Source: Cohnella nanjingensis
GTDB lineage: Bacteria > Bacillota > Bacilli > Paenibacillales > Paenibacillaceae
Direction of reading: 5' to 3'
NCBI RefSeq assembly: GCF_014212125.1
Contig: NZ_JACJVP010000007.1
Location: 1 to 64,000, forward strand
Length of the DNA: 64,000 nt
Shown piece by piece: positions 11,934-20,577 of this stretch. Under the pieces are notes generated by a model. The model searched no databases, was not told the DNA's origin, and saw nothing but the letters and a program-made list of their open reading frames with translations. Each line of letters starts with the position of its first letter. The stretch's first letter is position 1. Both the position numbers and the translations under genes were made by a program.

Positions 11934-13208
11934 CTAGCGATGCGATGCGGCGTTCGAAGCGGAGGGAGATGGCGCGGAGGACCGCCACAGCGGGGCGATG
12001 ACGCCCAATGCGATGACGAACAGCAAGGCGGCCGAGACGTACATGAGTGCCAGCGGCATATGCGCCTTCAGCGTGCCGGCAAGGCTCATCATCGTCAGCA
12101 TGGCTCCCGTCAGGAGCGGCGTGCGGATGCCCGTCACCCGGCCGATCATCCGCTCCTCCGTATGCTGCATCGTCAGGGCAGCGTTGCCCGCGAAGATCGC
12201 CGGCTGCAGCAGGGCGATCGCGAACTGCCCGGCCATGCAGAGCCACAGCGTCGTCGAGAGTCCCGTCGCCGCGATGCCGACCGCATTCACGAGCAGCCCG
12301 AGCGCGAGCAGCCGCTGGGGCGCGATCTTCATGGCGAGCTTCATGACGAGGAAGCCGCCGATCAGCTCCCCCGCGCCATAGGGGATCGTGATCCACTGGA
12401 GGGCTCCCAGCGGCAGGCCGAGCCGCTCGGTCACGAGGAACGCGCCGAGCGGCTGAATCAATCCGACGCCAAGGCCGACGACGGCGAAGCTGAGGCTGAG
12501 CAGCGAGAGCACGCGGCTCTTCAGCAGATACCGGAATCCGTCGGCGAACTGGGTAGACAGGCGGGACGGGTCGCCGGCTGGGGAATCGGCGGGGGAATGT
12601 CCGCCCGCCGACGCGTCATCTCTAGGCACGGCTGCGAGCGAGATCGCCGAGAGCGCAAAGGCCGATGCCGTGATGACCAGGGCCGCCCCGATGCCAAAGC
12701 GGGCGTACGCGAAAGTGCCAAGCGCCGGACCTGCGATCATGAATACGGCGAAGATCGTCTGGATCGCGGCCATCCCGACCGCCATCTCGGCTTCCGGCAC
12801 ATGGCGTTTGAACAGCTTCATGCCGGCCGGCTGGGAGAACTGCGACAGGATGGCGGAGACCAGCGCCGCCAGAAAGATCGCGTGCCAGTCGCCTGCGCGG
12901 AGCGCGATCCAGACGCCAAGCACCGAGCCCGCGCTCAGCCATTCGCAGAGGACGATCGTGCGTCTGGGCCGCCAGCGGTCCGCGAATACGCCGCCGATGA
13001 TCGAGAACAGGAAGAGCGGCGCGTACTCCGCGACCGACACCAGCGCTACGGCGCCGGCATCGCCGCCGCTCCGCTCCATCACGTAGAGCAGGACGGCAAA
13101 GTTGCGGATCCAGATGCCGAGCTGCGCGAAGACCGCCGAAGCGAGTACCGCACGCAGGTAGCGGTTCGACAGCCAAGATGGACGGTTCGCCTCACGAGGC
13201 TGCGGCAT
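11934..13208 (-). CDS. MFS transporter, probable drug exporter
   Basis: The 424-residue protein has about twelve hydrophobic segments and the MFS loop pattern GGVFADRWRPRRT between segments 2 and 3 (about residues 78-90). It resembles the EntS/MFS_3 group of exporters. The start codon is one base after the MerR gene's stop, so the two genes form an operon. A MerR-family regulator controlling an efflux pump is the usual arrangement for drug-induced export; the substrate cannot be read from sequence. Confidence 0.85.
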   Translation of the reverse strand: MPQPREANRPSWLSNRYLRAVLASAVFAQLGIWIRNFAVLLYVMERSGGDAGAVALVSVAEYAPLFLFSIIGGVFADRWRPRRTIVLCEWLSAGSVLGVWIALRAGDWHAIFLAALVSAILSQFSQPAGMKLFKRHVPEAEMAVGMAAIQTIFAVFMIAGPALGTFAYARFGIGAALVITASAFALSAISLAAVPRDDASAGGHSPADSPAGDPSRLSTQFADGFRYLLKSRVLSLLSLSFAVVGLGVGLIQPLGAFLVTERLGLPLGALQWITIPYGAGELIGGFLVMKLAMKIAPQRLLALGLLVNAVGIAATGLSTTLWLCMAGQFAIALLQPAIFAGNAALTMQHTEERMIGRVTGIRTPLLTGAMLTMMSLAGTLKAHMPLALMYVSAALLFVIALGVIAPLWRSSAPSPSASNAASHR

Positions 13209-13209
13209 C

Positions 13210-14106
13210 TTAATGCGCCTCCGGCCGCGAGAGGGGAATCTGAACCTCGGTCAGATGCTCCGAGACGTCCAGCGTCTCCTTGAAGCCGACGTGATGGATC
13301 TCGCGGGCGGGTCCGCTCGGACGATAACTGCCTCGCTCCATCCAGTCTTGCAGCGAGGCGTAAGCTTGCCTGAGCTCCGCATGGCCGCCGCGCTGGATGA
13401 CGCAGGCCATCTCGCTCACCGCGGGTAGCTGCCGGACGCGGATTCGGCCGTTCTCCGGCGGGACCGGCTCCCCCAGCGGCAGAGCGACTTCGATGGGGAC
13501 GCCATCGGAGACGTCGTCCGCCTCGTCGTCGGCCTTGTCGTTCGGATCATACGCATCTACCGCTAAGCGTTCTCCCTCCTCGGCCGTATGGCCGTACAGC
13601 GCGATCGCCGTCCCGATCGCCATTCCGTACCGCTGCGCATAGCCGACCAATTCCTCCCACAGCCGGCCTTGCTGGCCGTAATCGGACAGCGTGTCCCGCA
13701 GCGAGAGAACCGGCAAGGCGGGCACTTCCTTCACCAGCACCTCCAGCGCTCCGGGCGCTTGGCCGAACCCGGACCGGATGCCGCCCATGAGCGCGCGGAT
13801 GCGGGAGAGCTGATCCTGTTCGGACCGGATCGCGTCCTCGATCTCGCCCGCCCTCTGCTCGAGCATGGCCAGGACGATCCGGTCGGCCTGCCCGCTGCCG
13901 AGCAGCGTCGCGATCTGCTGCAGGGAGAAGCCGAAGTCCCTCAGCATCAGAATGCGGTGCAGCTGCGGGAGCTGCTGGGCGGAATAATAGCGGTAGCCGG
14001 TCTGCTCGTCGATATGGGCGGGCTTCAGCAGGCCTACTTCGTCATAGTATCGCAGCGTCTTGACGGACACTTTGTTCAAGCTGGCGAATTCGCCGATGCG
14101 CAGCAT
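13210..14106 (-). CDS. MerR family regulator with GyrI-like effector domain
   Basis: Residues 1-70 are a MerR winged helix-turn-helix (MLRIGEFASL, LRYYDEVGLLKP, TGYRYYSAQQL). A coiled-coil dimer helix follows at about residues 75-120. The C-terminal half, from about 125, has the length and pattern of a GyrI/BmrR-type ligand-binding domain. It probably senses a small hydrophobic compound and activates its own operon, which includes the MFS exporter. The 19-bp spaced promoter upstream supports this. Length 298 residues. Confidence 0.9.
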   Translation of the reverse strand: MLRIGEFASLNKVSVKTLRYYDEVGLLKPAHIDEQTGYRYYSAQQLPQLHRILMLRDFGFSLQQIATLLGSGQADRIVLAMLEQRAGEIEDAIRSEQDQLSRIRALMGGIRSGFGQAPGALEVLVKEVPALPVLSLRDTLSDYGQQGRLWEELVGYAQRYGMAIGTAIALYGHTAEEGERLAVDAYDPNDKADDEADDVSDGVPIEVALPLGEPVPPENGRIRVRQLPAVSEMACVIQRGGHAELRQAYASLQDWMERGSYRPSGPAREIHHVGFKETLDVSEHLTEVQIPLSRPEAH

Positions 14107-14142
14107 GGGGCGTACGCCTCCTTCTCCTCTTGAGATAAGAGG

Positions 14143-14173
14143 AGCATAATCCCTCCTGTCGGAGGAGAGTCAA
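14143..14173 (-). promoter_or_regulatory. MerR-type promoter with 19-bp spacer and palindrome
   Basis: On the minus strand TTGACT (14173-14168) and TATGCT (14148-14143) are 19 bp apart. The spacer holds the inverted repeat CTCCT-N5-AGGAG (14153-14167). An overlong spacer centred on a dyad is the hallmark of promoters activated by MerR-family proteins. It drives the merR-MFS operon. Confidence 0.75.
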
Positions 14174-14210
14174 TCCCTCACCGACAGATTACCCCAAGGC
14201 GCCCTTCTTG

Positions 14211-15161
14211 TCATGGACTCGCATACTGCTCGGCGACGCGCAGCGCGTTCGCCCGGACGGCTTCGGCGATCCGCGCAGGCGCGAGCACGCGCAGATCCTC
14301 CCGGAAGCTGAGCAGGAAGCCGGTCAGCCATTCGCCCTCGGGCAGCGCCGCCCGCACGACGAGCGAGCCGTCCGGCTGCCGCTCGATCTGCGCTTCTTCG
14401 AATTGATCCTCCGCGCGCGCCTTGGCCGCGTTGGCGAAGCGCAAAGTCAGCTCGACCGTCTCCGTCTGCGGCAGCGCGTCCCATCTTCCGTTCAATTGAG
14501 AGATCGTCTCCGGCCGGCGTTCGAACGTCTCCTCCAGCGTTTGCAGCGCATGAATCCGGGAGAGCCTGAAGATACGATAGTCATCGCGCGTCCGGCAGTA
14601 CGCATACAGGTACCAGGCGTAACCCTTGTGCGCCAGCCCCATCGGCTCCGCGGTGCGTTCGGTCCCGTCTCCCTGCCCGTCGGTATAGGCGAATCGGACA
14701 AGCCTTTGTTCCAGGACGGCTTGATGCAGGCGGTCGTACTTGTCCCGGTCGCTCTTCGAGCTCCGCCAGGGCTTCAGATCGATCAGAATGCGCTCCGACT
14801 CGGCGCCGGCGCCGCCATCCCGTCCGGCTTGAGCGGCCAACGTCCCGACTTGTTCCAGCAATCCGTCTACGTTCTCGGCACTTAACGCCGGTGCGGATTG
14901 GAGGCTCCGCAGCGAGGTGGCGATCGCGGTCAGTTCGCCCAGGGTCAGCGTACGCCGATTCATCCGCCAGTCGTCCTGCAGCTCGAAGCCTCCGTCCGTC
15001 CCCGCATAGGAGACGATCGGAAGGCCGGCCTGGACGAGCGTCTCCACGTCGCGGTAGATGGTGCGCAGAGAGACTTGAAGCCGCTCGGACAGCTCCGTTG
15101 CGTTAATCCGGTTGCGGCCCAGCAGCAGCATGACGATAGACAGCAGACGATCCAGCTTCAT
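14211..15161 (-). CDS. HTH-WYL domain transcriptional regulator (YafY type)
   Basis: The ATG at 15161 begins MKLDRLLSIVMLLL, the typical start of this family; the frame extends 35 codons further upstream without support. Residues 1-60 form an HTH_11 helix-turn-helix (INATELSERLQVSLRTIYRDVETL). The WYL domain lies at about residues 120-210 (YAWYLYAYCRTRDDYRIFRLSRI), and a WCX-like C-terminal part follows. It is divergent from the winged-helix gene at 15415, and the shared intergenic region holds two identical TGACA-N6-TGTCA boxes. Length 316 residues. Confidence 0.88.
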   Translation of the reverse strand: MKLDRLLSIVMLLLGRNRINATELSERLQVSLRTIYRDVETLVQAGLPIVSYAGTDGGFELQDDWRMNRRTLTLGELTAIATSLRSLQSAPALSAENVDGLLEQVGTLAAQAGRDGGAGAESERILIDLKPWRSSKSDRDKYDRLHQAVLEQRLVRFAYTDGQGDGTERTAEPMGLAHKGYAWYLYAYCRTRDDYRIFRLSRIHALQTLEETFERRPETISQLNGRWDALPQTETVELTLRFANAAKARAEDQFEEAQIERQPDGSLVVRAALPEGEWLTGFLLSFREDLRVLAPARIAEAVRANALRVAEQYASP

Positions 15162-15242
15162 GGCATCCCATCCTTCCCTTCCTAAGAATTGTTTGGCGGA
15201 ACGGTGGCTGGAGTCTGAGCTGGATTCCGCCCGCTTGAGAGC

Positions 15243-15276
15243 AGTATAACGCGGAGCCGTTGACACCAGTGTGTCA
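15243..15276 (-). promoter_or_regulatory. Promoter and operator box of the WYL regulator gene
   Basis: TGACA-N6-TGTCA occupies 15261-15276. On the minus strand, 12 bp downstream of it lies TATACT (15248-15243), a good -10. The box therefore covers about -40 to -25. Confidence 0.6.
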
Positions 15277-15326
15277 GGGATAGGGAGACGGTTATCAGAA
15301 ATTTATAGAGAAGGGCGGGAGAACCC

Positions 15327-15360
15327 TGACATAAGGTTGTCAGGGCGGCTCTTGTAGAAT
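15327..15360 (+). promoter_or_regulatory. Promoter and operator box of the winged-helix gene
   Basis: TGACA-N6-TGTCA occupies 15327-15342, extended to a perfect 8-bp inverted repeat CCCTGACA...TGTCAGGG (15324-15345). TAGAAT at 15355-15360 is 12 bp downstream, the same spacing as at the divergent promoter. Confidence 0.6.
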
Positions 15361-15414
15361 GAATGTAGAACGGGAGAGAGCGGAATGCTGGATCCGAGGA
15401 AAGGGGAAAACGTC

Positions 15415-16551
15415 ATGACCAACGCGGCACGTGAGCCGGATAGGGCGACAGGAACAGAGGAAGTACTGACCAAGCGCCGGCTGAACCGGGCGCTGCTGGC
15501 GAGGCAGCATCTGCTGCGCCGGGCGGACTTGTCCGCGCTGGAAGCGATCGAGCACCTGGTCGGCTTACAGGCCCAGGCGCCGAATCCGCCTTATATCGGC
15601 CTGTGGGCGCGACTGAACGGCTTCCAGCCGGATGACCTGGGCCGGCTAATCAAGGGCAGGCAGGCGGTGCGCATCGTACTGATGCGCGGCACGATCCACC
15701 TGGTGAGCGCCCGCGACTGCCTCCAGATGCGGCCTCTGACGCAGCCCGTCCTCGACCGCTGGCTCTCCGGCCTGGCGAACAAGTCGCTTGGCTGCGTGGA
15801 CCGCGCCGAACTGGCCGAGGCGGGGCGAGCGCTCGTGGAGGAGCGGCCGCTCTCGTTCAGCGAGCTGGGCGCGGCGCTCGGCAGCCGCTGGCCCGATCAT
15901 GATCCGCATGCCCTCGGGGATGCGATCCGCGCCATGGTTCCGCTCGTCCAGGTGCCGCCTCGGGGGATCTGGGGAGCTAGCGGGCAGGCCAAGCATACGT
16001 CGGCGGAGTCGTGGCTGGGCCGGCCGCTGGACGCGGATGCCTCGCTGGAGACGCTGGTCGTCCGTTATCTGCGCGCCTTCGGCCCCGCGACGGTCATGGA
16101 CGTCCAGACTTGGTCGGGCTTGACGGGACTGCGGAGCGTCCTGGAGACGCTGCGTCCCCGCCTGGCGACGTTCCGCGACGAGCACGGCAACGAACTGTTC
16201 GACGTCCCGGACGCCCCGCGGCCCGATGCGGATACGCCGGCCCCGGTTCGCTTCATCGGCGAGTTCGACAACATGCTGCTGTCCTACGCGGACCGCTCCC
16301 GCATCCTGCCGGAGGCATACCGCTCCCAGGTGTTCACGGTCAACGGCATTATCCGCTCGACTTTCCTCGTGGACGGCTTCGTCCGCGGCCTGTGGACGAC
16401 GGAGCGGAAGCGGGGCGTCGCCACGCTGATCGTCAAGCCCTTCGAACCGCTCGGCCCCGCGGATCTTCAGGCGTTGACGGAGGAGGGCGAACGGCTCCTG
16501 GAGTTCAGCGCGCCGGATGCGGCCGTGCGGGAGATCCGATTCGAAGCCTAA
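15415..16551 (+). CDS. Winged-helix DNA-binding domain protein (HTH_42/YcaQ-like)
   Basis: The ATG at 15415 follows GAGGAAAGGGGAAA; an in-frame ATG at 15385 after GGGAGAG is an alternative. The 378-residue protein begins with the family pattern LNRALLARQHLL, followed by LVGLQAQAPNPPYIGLWARL. It continues with RGTIHLV, and ends with EFDNMLLSYADRSRI and VNGIIRSTFLVDGFVRGLW. These identify the winged helix DNA-binding domain-containing family (PF06224). Some relatives are DNA glycosylases (AlkX/YcaQ), but this subfamily's role is not established. It shares a probable operator with the divergent WYL regulator. Confidence 0.88.
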   Translation: MTNAAREPDRATGTEEVLTKRRLNRALLARQHLLRRADLSALEAIEHLVGLQAQAPNPPYIGLWARLNGFQPDDLGRLIKGRQAVRIVLMRGTIHLVSARDCLQMRPLTQPVLDRWLSGLANKSLGCVDRAELAEAGRALVEERPLSFSELGAALGSRWPDHDPHALGDAIRAMVPLVQVPPRGIWGASGQAKHTSAESWLGRPLDADASLETLVVRYLRAFGPATVMDVQTWSGLTGLRSVLETLRPRLATFRDEHGNELFDVPDAPRPDADTPAPVRFIGEFDNMLLSYADRSRILPEAYRSQVFTVNGIIRSTFLVDGFVRGLWTTERKRGVATLIVKPFEPLGPADLQALTEEGERLLEFSAPDAAVREIRFEA

Positions 16552-16558
16552 TGGAAGG

Positions 16559-16593
16559 GGCTGTCTCAGGTCATATAGTGACCTAGGACAGCC
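16559..16593. terminator. Hairpin between convergent genes
   Basis: GGCTGTCTCAGGTCA at 16559-16573 pairs with TGACCTAGGACAGCC at 16579-16593 with only two mismatches and a 5-nt loop. It lies between the ends of two converging genes, so it probably ends transcription both ways, although no T tract follows. Its outer end GGGGCTGTCTCA also resembles common IS termini, so it may be a MITE-like remnant. Confidence 0.45.
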
Positions 16594-16612
16594 TACCAAG
16601 ATACGGATTGGA

Positions 16613-17122
16613 TTACCGTTTTCGCGATCCCCACGGTTTGAAGACCGAGATCGCGAACAGCCCGACTAGAGACACGATCTGGAGAACGATCCCGATCCGA
16701 AGCTGCCCGCTATTCACGATGAAGTCCGGATCAAGGACAGCGTGTCCCCTCTCAGACGATACCAGCGTAACCGCTCTCAGCGTCCACCAGTACATACCAA
16801 TGGGCCCAATGATAATGAAGAAGAAAGTTAATACTTCCTTGGCGATAATCCAGTAATGCTTGAATAGCCCCCATGGCGTCCACACGGACAGTAAAATCCC
16901 GGTTGCCAAAGCGGCGATCGTCGAATACCGGACGGTCGTCTTGGCCAGCATGTGCATCATGGTGTAGCACGCTTGGAGTACACCTTCATCATTTGTGTTG
17001 GCCGCGGTAATGCTTAGAAACAGAAAAACGATGGCCACGCCTAACATAATCGCGGAAAACAATAGGTGGAGCGTGAGCAGCCACCTTTTTCGGGTTATGC
17101 CGAGCTTTCTCAACCCATTCAC
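16613..17122 (-). CDS. Small integral membrane protein, DUF2269-like
   Basis: This 169-residue protein has four hydrophobic segments (about residues 15-40, 58-80, 90-112 and 145-162) and a basic C-terminus. A pattern of buried His, Tyr and Trp residues (LLTLHLLFSAIMLG, ATGILLSVWTPWGLFKHYW) resembles the DUF2269 group of predicted membrane proteins. The GTG at 17122 overlaps the ribosome site, so a TTG three codons later is also possible. No neighbour suggests its function. Confidence 0.7.
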   Translation of the reverse strand: MNGLRKLGITRKRWLLTLHLLFSAIMLGVAIVFLFLSITAANTNDEGVLQACYTMMHMLAKTTVRYSTIAALATGILLSVWTPWGLFKHYWIIAKEVLTFFFIIIGPIGMYWWTLRAVTLVSSERGHAVLDPDFIVNSGQLRIGIVLQIVSLVGLFAISVFKPWGSRKR

Positions 17123-17213
17123 CCCCTGTCTTCTAATTCATGATAGTACTTGTTTCTAAATGGGCTCTAAAATGAAATCTAAAAAAAGGATAAACATGCC
17201 GTTGCGAACGAAT

Positions 17214-17227
17214 AGGACATCTGTCCT
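17214..17227. promoter_or_regulatory. 14-bp palindrome upstream of Crp/Fnr gene
   Basis: AGGACA-tc-TGTCCT is a perfect palindrome about 80 bp before the Crp/Fnr-family gene. It may be the operator for that regulator; it does not match the classical FNR or CRP consensus. Confidence 0.35.
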
Positions 17228-17310
17228 TTAAGCCCAGCCCCTCCATCGATTACACTTAATGACAGAAGACATCGGATCTCATCCGGAGCCGAGTCGCGGG
17301 AGGAATGCCG

Positions 17311-18009
17311 GTGGAGACGACGAGAGATGCCGCGGCGGCGGGAAGGCTGTTGGCCGGCGTTGGCTTGGGCGGCATATTCATGCCCGAGAGCGTGGCTTCG
17401 ATGGAGCTGCGGACGTATGCCGACAAGGAGCGGGTCTGCGACCGTGGAGAGCTCTTGGGCGGGCTGTATGTGGTCGTGGCGGGACGGCTGAAGATCTACA
17501 CCGTGCTCCCGAACGGCAAGACGATGCTGCTGCGGTTCTCAACCGCGCCGATGCTGATCGGCGATGTCGAATGGAGCGGTCATTATCCGGCGTGCAATTC
17601 GGTGGAAGCGTCCGGCCGGGCGACGCTGCTGTTCCTCGGCAGGACGCATGTCCAGGCGAACGAGATGAACAATCCGCCATTTCTGCAATTGATGATCCGC
17701 AACCTGAGCCACAAATTGTCTACGCTCGGCAACGGCGCCTCGACCAACCTTCTCTACCCGACGGAGCATCGGGTCGCCAGCTATCTGCTGACCCTGCTCC
17801 CGAGTGCCGGCGAGACGGGACCCCGAGAGGAGATCCGCACCACCAACCTGATGGAGATGGCGGAGCTGCTGGGCACGAGTTACCGTCACTTGAACCGCGT
17901 CATCAAGCGGCTGGCGGACAGCGGCCTGCTCAGCCGGCGAAGGGGCCGGTTGTACGTGCTGGACGAAGAGAAGCTGCGGGCGTTCGCGGACAATCACCTA
18001 TATACGTAG
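17311..18009 (+). CDS. Crp/Fnr family transcriptional regulator
   Basis: The GTG at 17311 sits seven bases after GGGAGG; an ATG at 17305 directly abuts the ribosome site. Residues about 25-115 form a cyclic-nucleotide-binding-like beta barrel (LLGGLYVVVAGRLKIYTVLPNGKTMLL). A dimer helix follows. A Crp-type helix-turn-helix lies at about residues 165-225 (NLMEMAELLGTSYRHLNRVIKRLADSGLLSR, written in part). No four-cysteine FNR cluster is present. It resembles E. coli YeiL in layout. The gene for a DUF606 membrane protein follows 31 bp later and is probably co-transcribed. Confidence 0.88.
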   Translation: METTRDAAAAGRLLAGVGLGGIFMPESVASMELRTYADKERVCDRGELLGGLYVVVAGRLKIYTVLPNGKTMLLRFSTAPMLIGDVEWSGHYPACNSVEASGRATLLFLGRTHVQANEMNNPPFLQLMIRNLSHKLSTLGNGASTNLLYPTEHRVASYLLTLLPSAGETGPREEIRTTNLMEMAELLGTSYRHLNRVIKRLADSGLLSRRRGRLYVLDEEKLRAFADNHLYT

Positions 18010-18040
18010 CAGCGCGACCACAGAGGGGAAGAGGATCGAT

Positions 18041-18469
18041 ATGGCCGGCATCCTATACGCCATCGCGGCGGGCATTATCATTGCCATGCAGGGCGCGATG
18101 AATTCGAGAGTCAACGAGAAAGCCGGCGTCTGGATGACCACGACGTTCGTTCACGGCACGGGGTTCATCGTCTCGCTGCTGCTGTATTTATGGCTGAGGG
18201 GCGGCAGTCTGGACAACGTCTTTCAGTTGAACAAAGGATATCTGCTGGGCGGCGTGCTGGGCGTCGGGATCGTCGTGGGCGTGACCTTGAGCATCGGGCA
18301 GCTGGGCGCGGCGTACGCGGTGGCGATTGTCCTGGTCGCGGAGCTCGTCTTCGCTCTGGCGATCGACAGCTTCGGGCTATTCGGCTCGCCGCGCGTCGCG
18401 TTCGAGTGGAACCGGATCATCGGCGTCGTCGTGATGATCGCGGGCATTCTGATCTTCAAGTGGAAATAA
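18041..18469 (+). CDS. DMT-type membrane protein of the YdcZ/DUF606 family
   Basis: The 142-residue protein has five hydrophobic segments covering most of its length. The start AGILYAIAAGIIIAMQGAMNSR and the C-terminal NRIIGVVVMIAGILIFK are characteristic of DUF606 (YdcZ) proteins, distant members of the drug/metabolite transporter superfamily. It follows GAGGGGAAGAGG. Being next to the Crp/Fnr regulator suggests co-regulation. The substrate is unknown. Confidence 0.85.
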   Translation: MAGILYAIAAGIIIAMQGAMNSRVNEKAGVWMTTTFVHGTGFIVSLLLYLWLRGGSLDNVFQLNKGYLLGGVLGVGIVVGVTLSIGQLGAAYAVAIVLVAELVFALAIDSFGLFGSPRVAFEWNRIIGVVVMIAGILIFKWK

Positions 18470-18481
18470 ACCCGGGGCAAA

Positions 18482-18813
18482 GGCGCGTACTGCGGTATTT
18501 TTGATTATGCTCGCAGGCGAGAGACATCTTTGCGTGCGACCGCCATTTCGAATGGATGAGGGTCAGCCTCATTCAAAACAGGTTTAACAAAGCTGCGGAA
18601 AGCACAGGGAATCCGGGCTTTTTTGCGTTTCCGGCGAATTTGCCACAGCAAACGTTTTTCAAATAACGGTTGAATTCCTCCATGCCGGTCCATAGAATGG
18701 GGATTACCGCGGGGTTCTAGTAAATATAGTGCGATCGATGTCAATATTGTTCGATTTTATTCGGGAACGCGGAATAGTAAATTGAAAGCAGCAACACCTG
18801 GGAGTGGCAGCCG
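18482..18813. other. Intergenic region with hairpins, possible diverged repeat copy
   Basis: No supported gene was seen. A 79-codon minus-strand frame (18505-18744) has no family resemblance. Two adjacent dyads, CCATTTcgAATGG and ATGAGGgtcagCCTCAT (18547-18582), have the same layout as two hairpins in the dispersed repeat at 32.5 kb, so this may be an old, diverged copy. The promoter of the sensor kinase gene must lie near the end of the region. Confidence 0.3.
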
Positions 18814-20571
18814 ATGAGAAAAATTAGCATGGGAAACTTTGCTTTCTGGCGTTGGTCGATTTTCCCCAAAATATTACTTGTCTTTGTTTTGATCATTACC
18901 CCGTTTTATTTCATCGGCATCGTCTTAAACGAAAGAGGATCGGAGAGCGTGTACTCGGAGATTTCCCAATCGATGATCTCCCGCTTGAAGTTTTATTCGA
19001 ATCTGCTCGATCTGGAATTTGATAAAGTCATCCGCTTTCAGAATGAATTCGTGAACGACGACGATTTGATCGAATTAAGCGGCAAATCCGAGATCATGAC
19101 CGATCCCGAAAAGGCATTCGCCATGCTCCATCTGCAAAAGCGGCTTCTGCAGCTCAAATACGCCAGCAGCTATATCCAGGATGTCAAGGTCTATATCCCC
19201 TCTATTTCGTATGTCATATCCGCGAACAAGCTGTACGATGACTTACCGGAAAGCGAGTTTGCTGCGCTGCAGCAATTAAAAGCCCAATCGACCTCTCCGT
19301 TCATTCAATGGGAGGGACGTCTGTTCATCCCGCAGCCGAATCCCGGGTGGACTTATCTGGATCACAAGCCCCCCGTCTATCTCCTGGCCGTTGAAATCTC
19401 AAAAGCCACATTGGAAAAGACGCTAGGGTCGTTGTCCATCGGCGAGGACGGAATCGGGTTTATTAGCGGGGGGAATCGCGCGTGGACTGTCGCCTCCCGT
19501 CCCGATCATTCGAATCTGCTTTCGGATTTGGAAAGCGGCGAGGAGACGCGTGGCGACCGGAATCCATTTACATGGATTCAGTCGAACAAAAGATATACCG
19601 TATTCCGGGAAAAGTTGGACCATCTAGGGGCGACGGTCTATATGTCGATGCTGGAAACGGAACTTACGGGACAATTGAAGCGGTATAACATGTGGTATTG
19701 GACCTTATCCTTGTTGTCCATTGTCGCCATTATTCTATTTGCCACGTGGATTTTCCGGACGATTCAACAGCCGCTTCGGAAACTGGTGAGGGCTTTTCGC
19801 CGATTGGAAACGGGGGATCTCAGTGTGGTCGTCGGCCATGGGGGCAGGGACGAATTCCATTATTTGTACAGCCAGTTCAACGTAACGGTGCAAAAGCTGA
19901 ACGTGTTGATCGAAGAAGTCTACGAGCAGAAATACCGGGTCCAGCTTTCCGAGCTGCGCCAGCTCCAGTCGCAAATCAACCCTCACTTTCTGTATAATTC
20001 CTTCTTCAGCATGCAAGCGATGGCCCGGCTCGGGGATCTCAACGGCATCGATAAATATACGAAATTTCTGGGCGAATATTTCCAATACGTCACCCGAAAC
20101 GGCCAAACCGACGTGCCGCTCGCGAACGAGATCCATCACGTTATCGTGTACACGGAAATCCAAAAGATCCGATTCCGCAACCGCATTGAATCCAGAATCG
20201 AAGAAATACCGCCCTCCTATGCCGATTTCGCCGTGCCAAGGCTGATTTTGCAGCCTTTGGTGGAGAATGCTTTTAAATACGGATTGGAAAACAAAAAGGC
20301 GGGAGGGCTGCTCGTCATCGGCTTTCGGGCGGACGCTTCCGGCCTGCGGATCATCTTGGAAGACAATGGCGAGAGCGTCAGCGAGGAACAACTCGAACGT
20401 TTGAATGCGCTACTCAGAACGTCGCAGCTCGAGGGGGAGACGACGGGATTGATCAACGTCCACCGCCGCTTGCAAATCAAGTTCGGGAGCTCCGGCGGGC
20501 TGACCGTCTCTCGCGGACCATTGGGCGGATTCAAGGTCGTCGTCGCGTTCCCCGCCAAGACAGAGGAGTGA
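18814..20571 (+). CDS. YesM-type sensor histidine kinase
   Basis: The 585-residue membrane kinase has transmembrane segments at about residues 18-40 and 292-312, flanking an extracellular sensor domain. A HAMP domain lies at about 313-365. The His_kinase domain has the phosphoacceptor histidine in LQSQINPHFLYNSFF, and a HATPase_c domain carries LVENAFKYGLENK and the G box EDNGESVS. The next gene, six bases on, is its AraC-type regulator. Such pairs usually sense a sugar and activate the adjacent ABC importer. Confidence 0.93.
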   Translation: MRKISMGNFAFWRWSIFPKILLVFVLIITPFYFIGIVLNERGSESVYSEISQSMISRLKFYSNLLDLEFDKVIRFQNEFVNDDDLIELSGKSEIMTDPEKAFAMLHLQKRLLQLKYASSYIQDVKVYIPSISYVISANKLYDDLPESEFAALQQLKAQSTSPFIQWEGRLFIPQPNPGWTYLDHKPPVYLLAVEISKATLEKTLGSLSIGEDGIGFISGGNRAWTVASRPDHSNLLSDLESGEETRGDRNPFTWIQSNKRYTVFREKLDHLGATVYMSMLETELTGQLKRYNMWYWTLSLLSIVAIILFATWIFRTIQQPLRKLVRAFRRLETGDLSVVVGHGGRDEFHYLYSQFNVTVQKLNVLIEEVYEQKYRVQLSELRQLQSQINPHFLYNSFFSMQAMARLGDLNGIDKYTKFLGEYFQYVTRNGQTDVPLANEIHHVIVYTEIQKIRFRNRIESRIEEIPPSYADFAVPRLILQPLVENAFKYGLENKKAGGLLVIGFRADASGLRIILEDNGESVSEEQLERLNALLRTSQLEGETTGLINVHRRLQIKFGSSGGLTVSRGPLGGFKVVVAFPAKTEE

Positions 20572-20577
20572 ACGGAA

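Noticed and set aside
18505..18744. 79-codon minus-strand frame before the sensor kinase
   Set aside because: Basic, low-complexity translation with no ribosome site and no family resemblance; the region is better explained by hairpins.
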